From the NCBI RefSeq assembly GCF_006442205.1, contig NZ_VFVR01000001.1:372001-436000 (forward strand): a DNA stretch of 64,000 nt, in the 5' to 3' direction. The position numbers and the translations under genes were made by a program. Under the pieces are notes generated by a model. The model was given only the letters and a program-made list of their open reading frames with translations. It was not told where the DNA came from and did not search any database. This document shows positions 27,019 to 36,683 of this stretch, one piece after another; position 1 is the first letter of the stretch, and each line of letters opens with the position of its first letter. The stretch comes from Mesorhizobium sp. B2-3-12. Lineage in GTDB: Bacteria; Pseudomonadota; Alphaproteobacteria; Rhizobiales; Rhizobiaceae.

Positions 27019-28016
27019 GCAACCTTGTCGAGCAACGGCTTCAGTGCCGGATGGATTTCCGGCGAGGCATGCTTGATCAAGGTCAGCAGTGCACGCTCGT
27101 TCTCGTACAAAGGTCGGTTCACCCCGATATGTCCGACCAGCCAGCCGGCTTCACCGGCATCGATCGTCTCGGCCCGTCGGGCCAGCGCCTCTGCGGCCCT
27201 GTTCTTCGCCTCCCACTCGGTCTCTATGTCGTCAGGAGAGCGGTAGGCCTCGATGATGCCGGCGAGGCCACCGGAGACCATGCGGCTGAAGAAACCGCCG
27301 ATTTCCGGATCGGCGCGATCGAGGAAGGTTTCGTGGCGCAGCGCCACCTCGCGGGTGGGCGCCTCGTAACCGGCCGAGCACATGACGAAATTGGCGATCG
27401 CCTTGACGAACAGGTCGTTCCAGGACGGGTCGTTGTTGGCCTGGGCCGTCCGTTCGTTGATCCTGAACAGCACCTCGGCCTCGGCCCGGGTGATGGCGAT
27501 GTTACCATCGCCGCCATGGGCATGGAGGATACGGCGCAGCAGTTCGACTTCCGCCTTGGCGATCAACCCGGGCACCAGCGCGCCGCCCAGCATCAGCGGG
27601 CCCTTGCCGTCGACGACGGCGTGGGCGACCTGCTCCAGCGCGTAGACGCAAAGTCGGCTCGGCGAGGATTTCGCCTCTTCCAGCACATGGACCAGCAATT
27701 CCAGCTCGGTCCGGCTGTCGACCATGCCGTCGCGCGAAATCGTGCGGACCAGCCAGTCGGCATTCTCCTGTGAAATGTAGCCTTCCGGCTTTTCCTGGTG
27801 AACGATGTAGTCGGTGATCGCCTCGACGAAGAACGGTGCCCATTCCGCGCACTTGTCCCGAGCCGTCTGGTCGAGCGCGAACAGCGCCTCGGCTTCGCCC
27901 CGGCTCACCACGCCGTCGGCAAAGACGTCGCGGCGCAGCATCACGACATCTTCCGACGCGATGCGGTTCTTCGAGGTCAGCCCCGCCACCGGAGCGCTCA
28001 TGATCAGTTCGCCCAT
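27015..28016 (-). CDS. Unknown protein with internal duplication
   Basis: A 333-aa soluble, acidic protein with no signal peptide. It carries two related blocks: SRGEAEALFALDQTA...EWAPFFVEAITDYIV (about 40-80) and TRAEAEVLFRINERTA...SWNDLFVKAIANFVM (about 180-220), both followed by spaced acidic/glycine turns (GVVSRGE, GNIAITRAE). The blocks read like paired helices in an EF-hand-like or TerB-like layout, but I recognise no family. I start at MGELIMSAPVAG because AAGG lies seven bases ahead. It converges on the GNAT gene and is divergent from the gcv operon, with the dispersed repeat and glycine riboswitch between. Confidence 0.65.
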   Translation of the reverse strand: MGELIMSAPVAGLTSKNRIASEDVVMLRRDVFADGVVSRGEAEALFALDQTARDKCAEWAPFFVEAITDYIVHQEKPEGYISQENADWLVRTISRDGMVDSRTELELLVHVLEEAKSSPSRLCVYALEQVAHAVVDGKGPLMLGGALVPGLIAKAEVELLRRILHAHGGDGNIAITRAEAEVLFRINERTAQANNDPSWNDLFVKAIANFVMCSAGYEAPTREVALRHETFLDRADPEIGGFFSRMVSGGLAGIIEAYRSPDDIETEWEAKNRAAEALARRAETIDAGEAGWLVGHIGVNRPLYENERALLTLIKHASPEIHPALKPLLDKVA

Positions 28017-28132
28017 TTTCCGCCCTTCTCGTCTCATCCGGCGCCAGCCCCAAGGCGCAACACCCCGTCACAATATCAGCCGTGTCTTGAAAAACCGGCA
28101 AACGGCGTGGTTAGCGAAGACTTGTCGGAACG

Positions 28133-28210
28133 ATGCATGTCGCCCAAAAATGTGCAGCGGTTTTGGGAGAACGACAGGCATCAACAAAGATCTAGAGTGC
28201 GAGACGCGCT
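28133..28210. repeat. Dispersed repeat, copy A
   Basis: ATGCATGTCGCCCAAAA at 28133 followed by TGTGCAGCGGTTTTGGGAGAACGACAGGCAT. Nearly the same sequence occurs at 63685 (copy B). It pairs internally (CCCAAAA with TTTTGGG) and resembles a repeat family of Mesorhizobium genomes. It lies between the 27015-28016 gene and the gcv riboswitch. Confidence 0.7.
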
Positions 28211-28294
28211 TAGATGTCGCTGACAGGTGACAAGCCGTCGCGCACGGGCTATGGATGGCGCGTCGAGGACTCAGGTTTTGAGTCCTACCTGTTT

Positions 28295-28472
28295 GCGGGA
28301 GAGAGCAGCGAGAGCTGCCGCCGAAGGGGAAATCGCCCGAAATCTCTCAGGCAAAAGAACCGTGGACGGGAAAGACACTCTGGAAAGTCGGGGCTTGCCC
28401 CCGCGCCGAAGGTGTAAGCGCCGCTGACAGAGTTCCGGCTGCGCGAGTCTCTCAGGCTTCAGACAGAGGGGC
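28295..28472 (+). ncRNA. Tandem glycine riboswitch
   Basis: Two glycine aptamers in series in the gcvT leader. The first has GCGGGAGAG, GCCGAAGGGGAAATC and CTCTCAGGCAAAAGAACCG; the second has GCGCCGAAGGTGTAAG and GAGTCTCTCAGGCTTCAGA, with CTCTGGAAAGTC between. These are the conserved core bases of both aptamers. The second ends about 49 bases ahead of the gcvT ATG, so glycine binding probably raises expression of the cleavage system. A small hairpin AGGACTCA/TGAGTCCT lies just before the first aptamer (28266-28286). Confidence 0.93.
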
Positions 28473-28521
28473 ACGGACTGGTCGCCATCAGCGGCCGATT
28501 GCGTGCGACTCTGGAGACGAC

Positions 28522-29622
28522 ATGACGGGCGACAACGACAAACACCTTCCCCTCGAAGACATCCATGCGGCCGCCGGTGCGCGCTTCGGCGCCTTTGCCG
28601 GCTGGTCGATGCCGCTGACCTATCCGGCCGGCGTCATGAAAGAGCATCTGCACACCCGCGAACATGTGGGCCTGTTCGACATCTCGCATATGAAGCTGTT
28701 CGAGGTCAGCGGACCACAGGCGGTGACGCTGTTGAACCGCGCCTGCCCGCTTGACGCCGGCGCGCTCGAAATCTCGCAATCCAAGCTGAGCTTCTTCCTC
28801 AACGAGGCCGGCGGCGTCCTCGACGACCTGATCGTCACCAGGCTCGGCGAAGAGCGTTTCATGGTGGTCGCCAATGCCGGCAATGCTGTCGCCGATGAAA
28901 AGCACCTGCGCGCCTTGGCAACCGATTTCGACGCCGAGGTCGAGCCGCTCGACCGTGTCTTCCTCGCCATTCAGGGACCGGAGGCCTGGGCGGCACTTTC
29001 CCGCGCCGGCCTCGAGACCGGTTCGCTGCTGTTCATGCATGGCATCGAACCGCGAAAAAACTGGTTCATGAGCCGCTCCGGCTACACCGGCGAGGACGGT
29101 TTCGAGATCGGCCTGCCGGAAGCCGACGCGCGCGACCTTGCCACCAAGCTGCTGGAAGATGAACGCGTGCTCTGGATCGGTCTTGCCGCGCGCGACAGCC
29201 TGCGGCTGGAAGCCGGGCTTTGCCTGCACGGCCAGGACATCACGCCGGAGACCGACCCGGCCGCGGCGGCGCTGATGTGGGCGATCCCGAAAGAGATCCG
29301 TGCCTCCGGTACCTTCATCGGCGCCGATGCCTTGCGCATGGTCGTGGAGCGGGGTCCCGCGCAAAAGCGCGTCGGGTTGAAACCCGAGGGCCGCCAGCCG
29401 GTACGGGCGGGCGCGGCGCTTTTCGATGCCGACGGCAACCCGGCCGGCCATGTCACCTCGGGCGGCTTCGGCCCGTCCGCCGGCCATCCGGTCGCCATGG
29501 GTTATGTCGCCACCCCGCTGGCCAAGCCCGGAACACGCCTTTTCGCCGACGTGCGCGGCACGAAAATACCCATCGATATCAATCCCCTGCCCTTCACACC
29601 TCATCGCTACCGCAAAGGATAG
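28522..29622 (+). CDS. gcvT: Glycine cleavage system T protein (aminomethyltransferase)
   Basis: A 366-aa tetrahydrofolate-dependent enzyme that releases ammonia and transfers the C1 unit from aminomethyl-lipoyl GcvH to folate. The catalytic aspartate is in [16 protein letters not shown], and folate-binding [12 protein letters not shown] and [13 protein letters not shown] are present. GGAG lies five bases ahead of the ATG. It is first in gcvT-gcvH-gcvP, under the tandem glycine riboswitch. Length and motifs are complete. Confidence 0.96.
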   Translation: MTGDNDKHLPLEDIHAAAGARFGAFAGWSMPLTYPAGVMKEHLHTREHVGLFDISHMKLFEVSGPQAVTLLNRACPLDAGALEISQSKLSFFLNEAGGVLDDLIVTRLGEERFMVVANAGNAVADEKHLRALATDFDAEVEPLDRVFLAIQGPEAWAALSRAGLETGSLLFMHGIEPRKNWFMSRSGYTGEDGFEIGLPEADARDLATKLLEDERVLWIGLAARDSLRLEAGLCLHGQDITPETDPAAAALMWAIPKEIRASGTFIGADALRMVVERGPAQKRVGLKPEGRQPVRAGAALFDADGNPAGHVTSGGFGPSAGHPVAMGYVATPLAKPGTRLFADVRGTKIPIDINPLPFTPHRYRKG

Positions 29623-29627
29623 ACCCC

Positions 29628-29996
29628 ATGGCAAAGATCTATTTCACGTCAGATCATGAATGGCTGAGCGTCGAGGGCGGCATCGCCACCGTCGGCATTA
29701 CCGACTACGCCCAGGAACAGCTCGGCGATCTCGTCTTCGTCGAACTGCCGGAGGCCGGCCGCAAGCTCGCCAAGGGCGAAACCGCCGTGGTGGTCGAATC
29801 CGTCAAGGCGGCCTCGGACGTCTACGCGCCGGTCGACGGCGAGATCACCGAGTCCAACGGCACGCTGTCGTCCGACCCATCGCTGGTCAACTCGGCCGCG
29901 ACCGGCGCCGGCTGGCTGTGGAAGATGAAGCTCGCCGACGATAGCCAGCTCGCCAGCCTCATGGATGAGGCCGCCTACAAAGCCCATATCGGCTGA
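29628..29996 (+). CDS. gcvH: Glycine cleavage system H protein
   Basis: A 122-aa lipoyl carrier that shuttles the aminomethyl group between GcvP, GcvT and the Lpd subunit. The lipoylated lysine is K60 in [18 protein letters not shown]. The opening [15 protein letters not shown] is the family's. It begins five bases after the gcvT stop; no clear Shine-Dalgarno is seen, suggesting translational coupling. gcvP follows 17 bases after its stop. Confidence 0.96.
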   Translation: MAKIYFTSDHEWLSVEGGIATVGITDYAQEQLGDLVFVELPEAGRKLAKGETAVVVESVKAASDVYAPVDGEITESNGTLSSDPSLVNSAATGAGWLWKMKLADDSQLASLMDEAAYKAHIG

Positions 29997-30013
29997 TATC
30001 AGGACGCATCGAC

Positions 30014-32824
30014 ATGACCGCTACACCCTACCCCTTCTCGGCCCGCCACATCGGACCCGGCCTTGCCGATGTCAGAGCCATGCTCGCCGTCATCGGTGTT
30101 CCCTCGGTGGAGACGCTGATCAGTCAGGCCGTGCCGAGATCGATCCGCCTCGACCAGCCGCTGGCCCTGCCGGCACCGGCGAGCGAAGCCGAAGCGCTCG
30201 CCGAGTTGTCCGCGACCATGGCGAAGAACATTGTGCTGAAGAGCTTCATCGGCGCCGGTTACCACGGCGTCCACGTGCCGCCGGTGATCCAGCGCAATCT
30301 GTTCGAGAATCCGGCCTGGTACACCGCCTACACGCCCTACCAGGCCGAGATCAGCCAGGGCCGGCTCGAAATGCTGTTCAACTTCCAGACGCTGGTCGCG
30401 GAACTGACCGGCCTGCCGGTGGCGTCGGCTTCGCTGCTCGACGAGGCGACCGCGGTCGCCGAAGCGGTCGGCATTGCGCTTCGCCACCATCGCGACAAGC
30501 GCACCAAGGTGGCGCTTGCCGGCACGCCGCACCCGCAGACGCTGGACGTGGTGCGCACCCGCGCCGAGCCGCTCGGCATCGAGATCGACGGCGAGGAGAT
30601 CGACGACAACACCGCCGCCTTGCTCGTCTCCTGGCCTGACACGTTTGGCGTCTATGGCGACCACAAGGCGGCGATCGCCAGGGCTCGCGCCGCCGGCGCG
30701 CTGGTCGTCTTCATCGCCGACCCGCTTGGCCTGACGCTGACCGATGCTCCGGCAAAGCTTGGCGCGGACATCGCCGTCGGACCGATGCAGCGCTTTGGCG
30801 TGCCGATGGGCTTTGGCGGCCCCCATGCCGCCTATTGCGCCGTCTCCGACAAGCTGACGCGGCTGATGCCGGGCCGCCTTGTCGGCCAGTCGACCGACAG
30901 CAAGGGCCGGCCGGGCTACCGCCTCGCCTTGCAGACGCGCGAGCAGCACATCCGCCGCGACAAGGCGACGTCCAATATCTGCACCGCGCAGGCGCTGCTC
31001 GCCAATATGGCGACCGCCTACGCCATCTGGCACGGCCCCGCCGGCCTGCAGGCGATCGCCGGGCGCATCCATGCGCTGGCCAATCGCCTGGCAAGCGGCC
31101 TCGATGCGGCGGACGTACCGGTGCTCGGCTCCAGCCGCTTCGACACGGTGACGGTGGAGGCGAAGGGCAAGGCCACCCAGATCGCGGCCGCCGCCGAAAA
31201 AACCGGCCGGCTGCTGCGTGTGCTCGACGCCGATCATGTCGGCATCAGTTTCGACGAGACCTCGACCGATGCCGATCTCGACGCGATCGCGGCCCTGTTC
31301 GGCGCCACGGCTGCTTCGTCCTCCGACAGCACGGTGCCCGGCAAGCCGCGCGGCAAGGAGTTTTTGACCCAGCCGGTCTTCCACGAGAACAAGTCGGAAA
31401 CCGAGATGATGCGCTTCCTGCGCCGGCTGGCCGACAAGGACCTGGCGCTCGACCGCGCCATGATCCCGCTGGGCTCCTGCACCATGAAGCTCAACGCCGC
31501 GGCGGAAATGATGCCGGTGAGTTGGCCAAGCATCGCAAACCTGCATCCCTTCGCGCCGGCCAGCCATTCGGCCGGCTATCGCGCCATGATCGGCGAACTG
31601 GAAGGCTGGCTGGCGGAGATCACCGGTTTCGACGCGGTAACCGTGCAGCCCAATGCCGGAAGCCAGGGTGAATATGCCGGGTTGCTGGCCATCCGCGCCT
31701 ATCACCGCTCGCGCGGTGAGGGTCATCGCACCGTCTGCCTGATCCCCTCTTCCGCGCATGGCACCAACCCGGCGAGTGCCGCGATGGCCGGCATGAGCGT
31801 CGTCGTCGTGCGCTGCCTGGAAGACGGCAACATCGACATGGACGATATGCGGGCCAAGGCCAACGAGCACTCCAAGAACCTCGCGGCGCTGATGTTCACC
31901 TTTCCCTCGACGCATGGCGTCTACGAGGAAGGCGCGCGCCATCTCTGCGCGCTCATCCATGAGCATGGCGGCCAGGTCTATTTCGATGGCGCCAACCTCA
32001 ACGCCCTTGTCGGACTTGCCCGTCCCGGCGACATCGGCGCCGACGTCTGCCACATGAACCTGCACAAGACCTTCTGCATCCCGCATGGCGGCGGCGGACC
32101 GGGCGTCGGTCCGATCGGCGTCAGGGCGCATCTGAAGCCCTATCTGCCCGGCCATGTCACCGAGGGCTCGGCGCACGCCGTGGCTGCCGCCCCCTTCGGC
32201 AGCGCTTCCATCCTGCCGATCACCTGGATGTACATCCGCATGATGGGCGCTTCCGGCCTCAAGCAGGCGACCGAGACGGCGATCGTTTCGGCCAACTACG
32301 TGGCGACGCGCCTCGCGCAGCATTTCCCGCTGCTTTACAAGGGCAGGAGCGACCGCGTCGCCCATGAATGCATCCTCGATACCCGCGTGCTGAAGGAGAG
32401 CGCCGGCATCGGTGTCGAGGACATCGCCAAGCGCCTGATCGACTACGGTTTCCACGCGCCGACCATGTCGTTCCCGGTCGCCGGCACGCTGATGGTCGAG
32501 CCGACCGAGTCCGAGCCCAAGCGCGAGCTGGACCGTTTCTGCGAGGCCATGATCGCCATAGCGGGAGAGGCGGCGAAAGTCGCCAAAGGCGAATGGCCCT
32601 TGGCCGACAATCCGCTGGTCAACGCGCCGCACACTTCGGCCGAGGCGCTGGCCGGTCAATGGACCCATCCATACTCGCGCATGGAGGCGGCCTATCCCGC
32701 CGGCGACGCCGACACGGCGGCAAAGTACTGGCCGCCGGTATCGCGCATCGACAATGTCGCGGGAGACCGCAACCTGGTCTGCTCCTGCCCGCCGCTATCC
32801 GACTACCTCGGTGCGGCCGAATAG
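30014..32824 (+). CDS. gcvP: Glycine dehydrogenase (decarboxylating), P protein
   Basis: A 936-aa single-chain P protein (homodimer type). It decarboxylates glycine on PLP and passes the aminomethyl group to GcvH. The PLP lysine is K685 in [18 protein letters not shown]. The N-terminal half has [18 protein letters not shown] and the C-terminal half [17 protein letters not shown], both diagnostic. It is the last gene of the operon. Its stop at 32824 is adjacent to the stop of the convergent diguanylate cyclase gene at 32825, leaving no room for a separate terminator. Confidence 0.97.
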   Translation: MTATPYPFSARHIGPGLADVRAMLAVIGVPSVETLISQAVPRSIRLDQPLALPAPASEAEALAELSATMAKNIVLKSFIGAGYHGVHVPPVIQRNLFENPAWYTAYTPYQAEISQGRLEMLFNFQTLVAELTGLPVASASLLDEATAVAEAVGIALRHHRDKRTKVALAGTPHPQTLDVVRTRAEPLGIEIDGEEIDDNTAALLVSWPDTFGVYGDHKAAIARARAAGALVVFIADPLGLTLTDAPAKLGADIAVGPMQRFGVPMGFGGPHAAYCAVSDKLTRLMPGRLVGQSTDSKGRPGYRLALQTREQHIRRDKATSNICTAQALLANMATAYAIWHGPAGLQAIAGRIHALANRLASGLDAADVPVLGSSRFDTVTVEAKGKATQIAAAAEKTGRLLRVLDADHVGISFDETSTDADLDAIAALFGATAASSSDSTVPGKPRGKEFLTQPVFHENKSETEMMRFLRRLADKDLALDRAMIPLGSCTMKLNAAAEMMPVSWPSIANLHPFAPASHSAGYRAMIGELEGWLAEITGFDAVTVQPNAGSQGEYAGLLAIRAYHRSRGEGHRTVCLIPSSAHGTNPASAAMAGMSVVVVRCLEDGNIDMDDMRAKANEHSKNLAALMFTFPSTHGVYEEGARHLCALIHEHGGQVYFDGANLNALVGLARPGDIGADVCHMNLHKTFCIPHGGGGPGVGPIGVRAHLKPYLPGHVTEGSAHAVAAAPFGSASILPITWMYIRMMGASGLKQATETAIVSANYVATRLAQHFPLLYKGRSDRVAHECILDTRVLKESAGIGVEDIAKRLIDYGFHAPTMSFPVAGTLMVEPTESEPKRELDRFCEAMIAIAGEAAKVAKGEWPLADNPLVNAPHTSAEALAGQWTHPYSRMEAAYPAGDADTAAKYWPPVSRIDNVAGDRNLVCSCPPLSDYLGAAE

Positions 32825-34000
32825 CTATGCGGAGCGTAAGGCCGGCTTCACCGGGTCGGCCTTGCCCGGCCTTTTGCGGCTGATGACGCAATTTCGCCCC
32901 GCGCGCTTGGCGGCGTAGAGCGTGGCGTCGGCCCTGGCCAGCACCTCGTCGAGGGTGCTGCCGTCGGTCTCGCCGAACCCGATCCCGCCGCTGACCGTGC
33001 TGCGCAAGGGGCCGAGCGGGGTGGGCACGACTTCCGTGCCGAAGGCAACGCCGATCTTGCTGGCGAGATCATGGGCGCGCTCTTCCGTCATGCGCGACAT
33101 GACGATCGCGAACTCCTCGCCACCCAGGCGAAAGGCGTCGACCCCGGTCCTGGCATATTTCCGGATGACGGCGGCGAAGCGGCACAGGACCTGGTCCCCG
33201 ACCGGGTGTCCATAGATGTCGTTGGTGCGCTTGAAGTGATCGAGGTCGAACATGACGATCGCCATGAACGGACCGAAGGTGCGCTCGCCGTAAAGCGACG
33301 TCAGACCCCGACGGTTCATCAGGCCGGTCAACGGATCGGTCATGGTCTCGGCCTTGAGTTCGATCTGCGCCTGCAAATGATGAAGCGAGAGCGTCAAGGC
33401 GCCGAGGCCCGTCATGCAGGCCACCGCCACGACCGAGTTGAGGCGTTCAGCCCAGTTGTCGGGCGCCACGCCGAGCGTCCACTGCCCATTGGCCATCAGG
33501 ACCACGCCGCAAAGGGCAAACGAAAGCGCACAGCTGCCGCTCAGGAACGAAACGACCAGCAGGATGCGGCGATCGTGACTGCCATTGATCCAGAACATGG
33601 CCCCGATCGTCGAGAGCAGCGCGGTGACCGTCGCGTAGGTGATCACGAAGCCGATACCGTCAAGCCCCATGAAGGTCACGGCCGCGCAGACAGCCATGGC
33701 GGCAAATGTCGGCGCGATCGCGCGCCTGTGGTCCGGGACACCGAGATATTGCATGGCCGAAATGCAGATGATCAGGAAGCCCAGGCTGAGCAGCGCCAAC
33801 GCCATTTGGCAAAGCAGTGGATCGGGTTCCCTGGTGTAGCGCCAGAAGACGATCACATGCGCGACGAGCACGAGAATGCCGCATGCCACCGTCAGCACGA
33901 AGCGTGCCCGCGGCGCGGTGAACCAGATCGCAAACATGGTGGCGGCCAGACAGGTGCCCGACAGCGCGGCTGCGAGCAGGAGCGAACTGAAATCCAGCAT
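32825..34000 (-). CDS. Membrane diguanylate cyclase (GGDEF)
   Basis: A 391-aa protein with about seven hydrophobic segments in the first 200 residues, then a GGDEF domain beginning TMTDPLTGLMNRRG. The active site is GGEEF in FRLGGEEFAIVMSR, with FDLDHFKRTNDIYGH as the Mg2+/GTP loop. The RxxD inhibition site five residues ahead of GGEEF is absent (TGVD, offset by one), so product feedback may be lost. No EAL domain is present. It makes c-di-GMP at the membrane in response to an unknown signal. It sits between gcvP and the tad locus, which c-di-GMP could affect, but this is inference. Confidence 0.9.
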   Translation of the reverse strand: MLDFSSLLLAAALSGTCLAATMFAIWFTAPRARFVLTVACGILVLVAHVIVFWRYTREPDPLLCQMALALLSLGFLIICISAMQYLGVPDHRRAIAPTFAAMAVCAAVTFMGLDGIGFVITYATVTALLSTIGAMFWINGSHDRRILLVVSFLSGSCALSFALCGVVLMANGQWTLGVAPDNWAERLNSVVAVACMTGLGALTLSLHHLQAQIELKAETMTDPLTGLMNRRGLTSLYGERTFGPFMAIVMFDLDHFKRTNDIYGHPVGDQVLCRFAAVIRKYARTGVDAFRLGGEEFAIVMSRMTEERAHDLASKIGVAFGTEVVPTPLGPLRSTVSGGIGFGETDGSTLDEVLARADATLYAAKRAGRNCVISRKRPGKADPVKPALRSA

Positions 34001-34167
34001 ATCGGGCGGGGGCCTCTCGAACGTCGGCGGTTGCGCCGCATTCTAGGTCAGCGGCAGCCCTCGGACATGGTTTTCAGGCGATCTCCCGACCGAACCTGCG
34101 GATAGGGTTTACAAAGCGTCGATGCCCCCTGTGCCGAAACCGCACCATGGCGGGAACGGGGCTGACG

Positions 34168-34641
34168 TCAGCCCTTGTTCAACAAGGCAAGATTGGCGTC
34201 GACGACGGTGGGATCGGCCATGCCGGCCCTGGCTTCCAGCAGCAGCGACCGGGCCTTCTTTTTGTTGCCGCGCAACAGTTGGGAATAGCCCATATTGTTG
34301 ACGATCCGCGGTTTGCGGCCGGCGACCTTCAGCAGCTGACCATAGGCGCGGTCGGCGAAGTCGAAGCGGCCGAGTTCGTCATAGGACGCGGCAAGCCCCA
34401 TCCAGGCCTCCGCATTATCGGCCTTCAGCTCGACGGCCTTGCGGAAATGCTGTTCGGCAAGACCGTAATTGGCGTCGCGAAACTGCGCCTTGCCTTCCGC
34501 CAGGTCGGACGTGGCGACCTCCTTGGCAGCTGGTTGAATGGCGGTGGTCTTGGTCGTGTCGACGTTGCTGTTCGTCGTGCACCCGGTGATCATCAGGACG
34601 GCGGCCATCGTGGCCACCGCCGAAAAATTCGTCTGACGCAT
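34168..34641 (-). CDS. tadD: TPR lipoprotein TadD-like
   Basis: A 157-aa lipoprotein: MRQTNFSAVATMAAVLMITGC gives a signal with lipobox ITGC. The mature part has tetratricopeptide repeats (GLAEQHFRKAVELKADNAEAWMGLAASYDELG and following). In Tad systems TadD is an outer-membrane pilotin-like protein needed for pilus assembly. I prefer this ATG over an upstream GTG because the lipoprotein signal starts here. It is the last recognisable gene of the tad run and is separated from tadC by one unknown secreted-protein gene. Confidence 0.8.
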   Translation of the reverse strand: MRQTNFSAVATMAAVLMITGCTTNSNVDTTKTTAIQPAAKEVATSDLAEGKAQFRDANYGLAEQHFRKAVELKADNAEAWMGLAASYDELGRFDFADRAYGQLLKVAGRKPRIVNNMGYSQLLRGNKKKARSLLLEARAGMADPTVVDANLALLNKG

Positions 34642-34806
34642 GCCCTGCCCCGTCGCCCGATTTGCCGGGTCGTTCTCTGGCAAAGACACTACAGCACAGC
34701 CATTAAGCTTCGGTGCCGAAATGCGGCTAAGATTTGGTTTCCGCGATACCGGCCATTAACCACCGGCGCCGCGGCGCCTCGATCCCGCCGGATACGAGCG
34801 GCATTC

Positions 34807-35640
34807 TCACTGCCCCATGGCCTTGAGCGCAGCCGGAACCGGATAGCGGCTGCCATCATAGCGCAGCCGGTAGGTCCGCTTCACAGACTTGCCGGGATGG
34901 GACTGGCACTCGCCATCCTGGTCGGGGGACGGCTCGTCGGTATCCGTCCGTTCGACCGCGGTGATGTCGCGATAGCCGTGGTGACGCGCCGAATTCATTG
35001 CCAGGCTGACCCGACTGGAATGAAAGGATCCCGCGCAATTGGTATCGCCTTCGCCGCCATTGCCGGCAACGACAAGACCATCGAGCACCATGCGCAGCGC
35101 GTCGCCGGCGACGGCATAGAGCCGCAGGTCGGTTTCGCTGAACGGATTGGCCTGCGAGTGATTTGCCATCTCGATACGCAGGCCGAAGGCGGCGACACCG
35201 GGCGCCAACCCGTAGCGGCCGGTATCGAATTCGATCTTGCGGATGGCGATGGCATCATCGGTCATCAGCCGGGGCTGCAGCAGGCGCTGGCGCACCTGCA
35301 TGCTCTTACTGTCGACGACCAGAAGCTCGATATCGCCAACATGCCCGTCGTCGCTGGATTGGGCGCTGTCGGTCAGCGGCACCGCGACCAGCAACAGATC
35401 GTCATGCGCGGGCCAGACCTTGCAGACCAGGCCGAATGGCGAATCGCTGTCCGGAGGCGCCAAGGAGATGCTGGTATGGGGCTCGAGCGTGAATGAGGCA
35501 CCGTCAGCGCTCTTTCGCGCCTTCGGATAGGCCTGCTGCACCAATGCGGCGGCATCGCCGCAATCGCCAGCCTCGGCCTTGGTGGGCGACAAGCTCGCCG
35601 CGGCGAGGCCCAGCAAAAGGGCGGGCAACAGAATGCGCAT
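34807..35640 (-). CDS. Secreted protein of unknown function in the tad locus
   Basis: A 277-aa exported protein. MRILLPALLLGLAAASLSP is a Sec signal ending near KAEAGDCGD. The mature part has scattered cysteines (CGD, LVCKVW, DTNCAGSF, DGECQSH) compatible with disulfides and a strand-rich pattern. I recognise no family. It lies between tadC and tadD on the same strand, so it is probably part of the transcript, but its role in pilus assembly is not established. The upstream gap to tadC is 79 bases. Confidence 0.65.
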   Translation of the reverse strand: MRILLPALLLGLAAASLSPTKAEAGDCGDAAALVQQAYPKARKSADGASFTLEPHTSISLAPPDSDSPFGLVCKVWPAHDDLLLVAVPLTDSAQSSDDGHVGDIELLVVDSKSMQVRQRLLQPRLMTDDAIAIRKIEFDTGRYGLAPGVAAFGLRIEMANHSQANPFSETDLRLYAVAGDALRMVLDGLVVAGNGGEGDTNCAGSFHSSRVSLAMNSARHHGYRDITAVERTDTDEPSPDQDGECQSHPGKSVKRTYRLRYDGSRYPVPAALKAMGQ

Positions 35641-35719
35641 GGGCTTCTCACAATTTGCTTCTGGGATCCCGATGTACCACGTCGACGGAACGTTTAAATC
35701 CGTCTGGACGCGGCGCGCC

Positions 35720-36682
35720 TTAGTGGCCCGTCAGTTTGACGATGATCGGAATGACCGCGATCATCAGCACCACCGGCAGGATGCAGACCACCACCGGCAC
35801 GGACATCTTTGCCGGCAAAGCATGCGCTTTCTCCTCGGCCAGCGACATGCGCTTGTGGCGCATCTCGTCCGAAAACACCCTGAGCGCGCCCGACAGGCTG
35901 GTGCCGAGTTCCTTCGACTGCTGCAGGAGCGTGGCGAAGGAGCGCACCTCGTCCAGGCTGAGGCGATCGGCCAGCGCCTTCAGCGCGTCGTCGAGGCTGC
36001 GCCCGGCCCGAAGCTCGAGCGACACGAGCTGCAAATTCTGGCTGAGCGACGGATAAGTCTTGGCGAGTTCCTTCGAAACCCGCTCGACGCCCGCTTCCAT
36101 GCTCATGCCAGCATCGGAGCAGACGATCATCAAGTCCATGAAATCGGGAAAGCCGTTGCGGTATTCGCGCATCTTTTCCCGCACCTTCTGGGTCAGCACC
36201 AGACCCGGCAGGAAGTAGCCGGCAGCGCCCGACAGGATGATGAAGGTCCACCGGCTGGTCATGGTCGCGTCCGGGCTGGCCATCCACCGGTTGAGCACGA
36301 AGACTCCGATCGCCGTGCCGATCATCGCCGTGAACCGGATGAGGAAGAACATGCCGACGGCGCGCGGCTCCATGTAGCCTGCCTGGATGAGCTTCAAACG
36401 CAGGCGGGCGACATTCTCGGGATCGCTCTTGGCATAGAACTCCTGCGCCCGCTTCACCGCTTTTTCGCGCACGACGCCGCTATTCTTCTTCTGCACCGGT
36501 TCGGGTTTGGCCACCACCGGACCGTGGTCTACCTTGAGCCGCCGCTTGACTTCATTGCGGTCGCCCTTTGCCACGACCATCGGCCAGGCAAACGCGGCAG
36601 CGCCCACGGCCAGCAGCAAGACAGCCACCGGCATCAGCGACGTCGGCGCGAGCGAGGCGAGGAATTCAACGACGCTTTGCAT
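35720..36682 (-). CDS. tadC: Tad pilus inner-membrane platform protein TadC
   Basis: A 320-aa type II/IV secretion F-family protein, one of two inner-membrane platform subunits of the Flp pilus motor. The GspF core (RNGFPDFMDLMIVCSDAGMSMEAGV...RSLDDALKALADR) is followed by LSGALRVFSDEMRHKRM and C-terminal helices. The ATG lies one base after the TadB stop (TGACATG). With TadB it converts the ATPase action of CpaF into pilin polymerisation. Confidence 0.92.
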   Translation of the reverse strand: MQSVVEFLASLAPTSLMPVAVLLLAVGAAAFAWPMVVAKGDRNEVKRRLKVDHGPVVAKPEPVQKKNSGVVREKAVKRAQEFYAKSDPENVARLRLKLIQAGYMEPRAVGMFFLIRFTAMIGTAIGVFVLNRWMASPDATMTSRWTFIILSGAAGYFLPGLVLTQKVREKMREYRNGFPDFMDLMIVCSDAGMSMEAGVERVSKELAKTYPSLSQNLQLVSLELRAGRSLDDALKALADRLSLDEVRSFATLLQQSKELGTSLSGALRVFSDEMRHKRMSLAEEKAHALPAKMSVPVVVCILPVVLMIAVIPIIVKLTGH

Positions 36683-36683
36683 G

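Noticed and set aside
29999..32668. 889-codon minus-strand frame
   Set aside because: Shadow of gcvP; gcvP has the PLP-lysine motif and the riboswitch-driven operon context.
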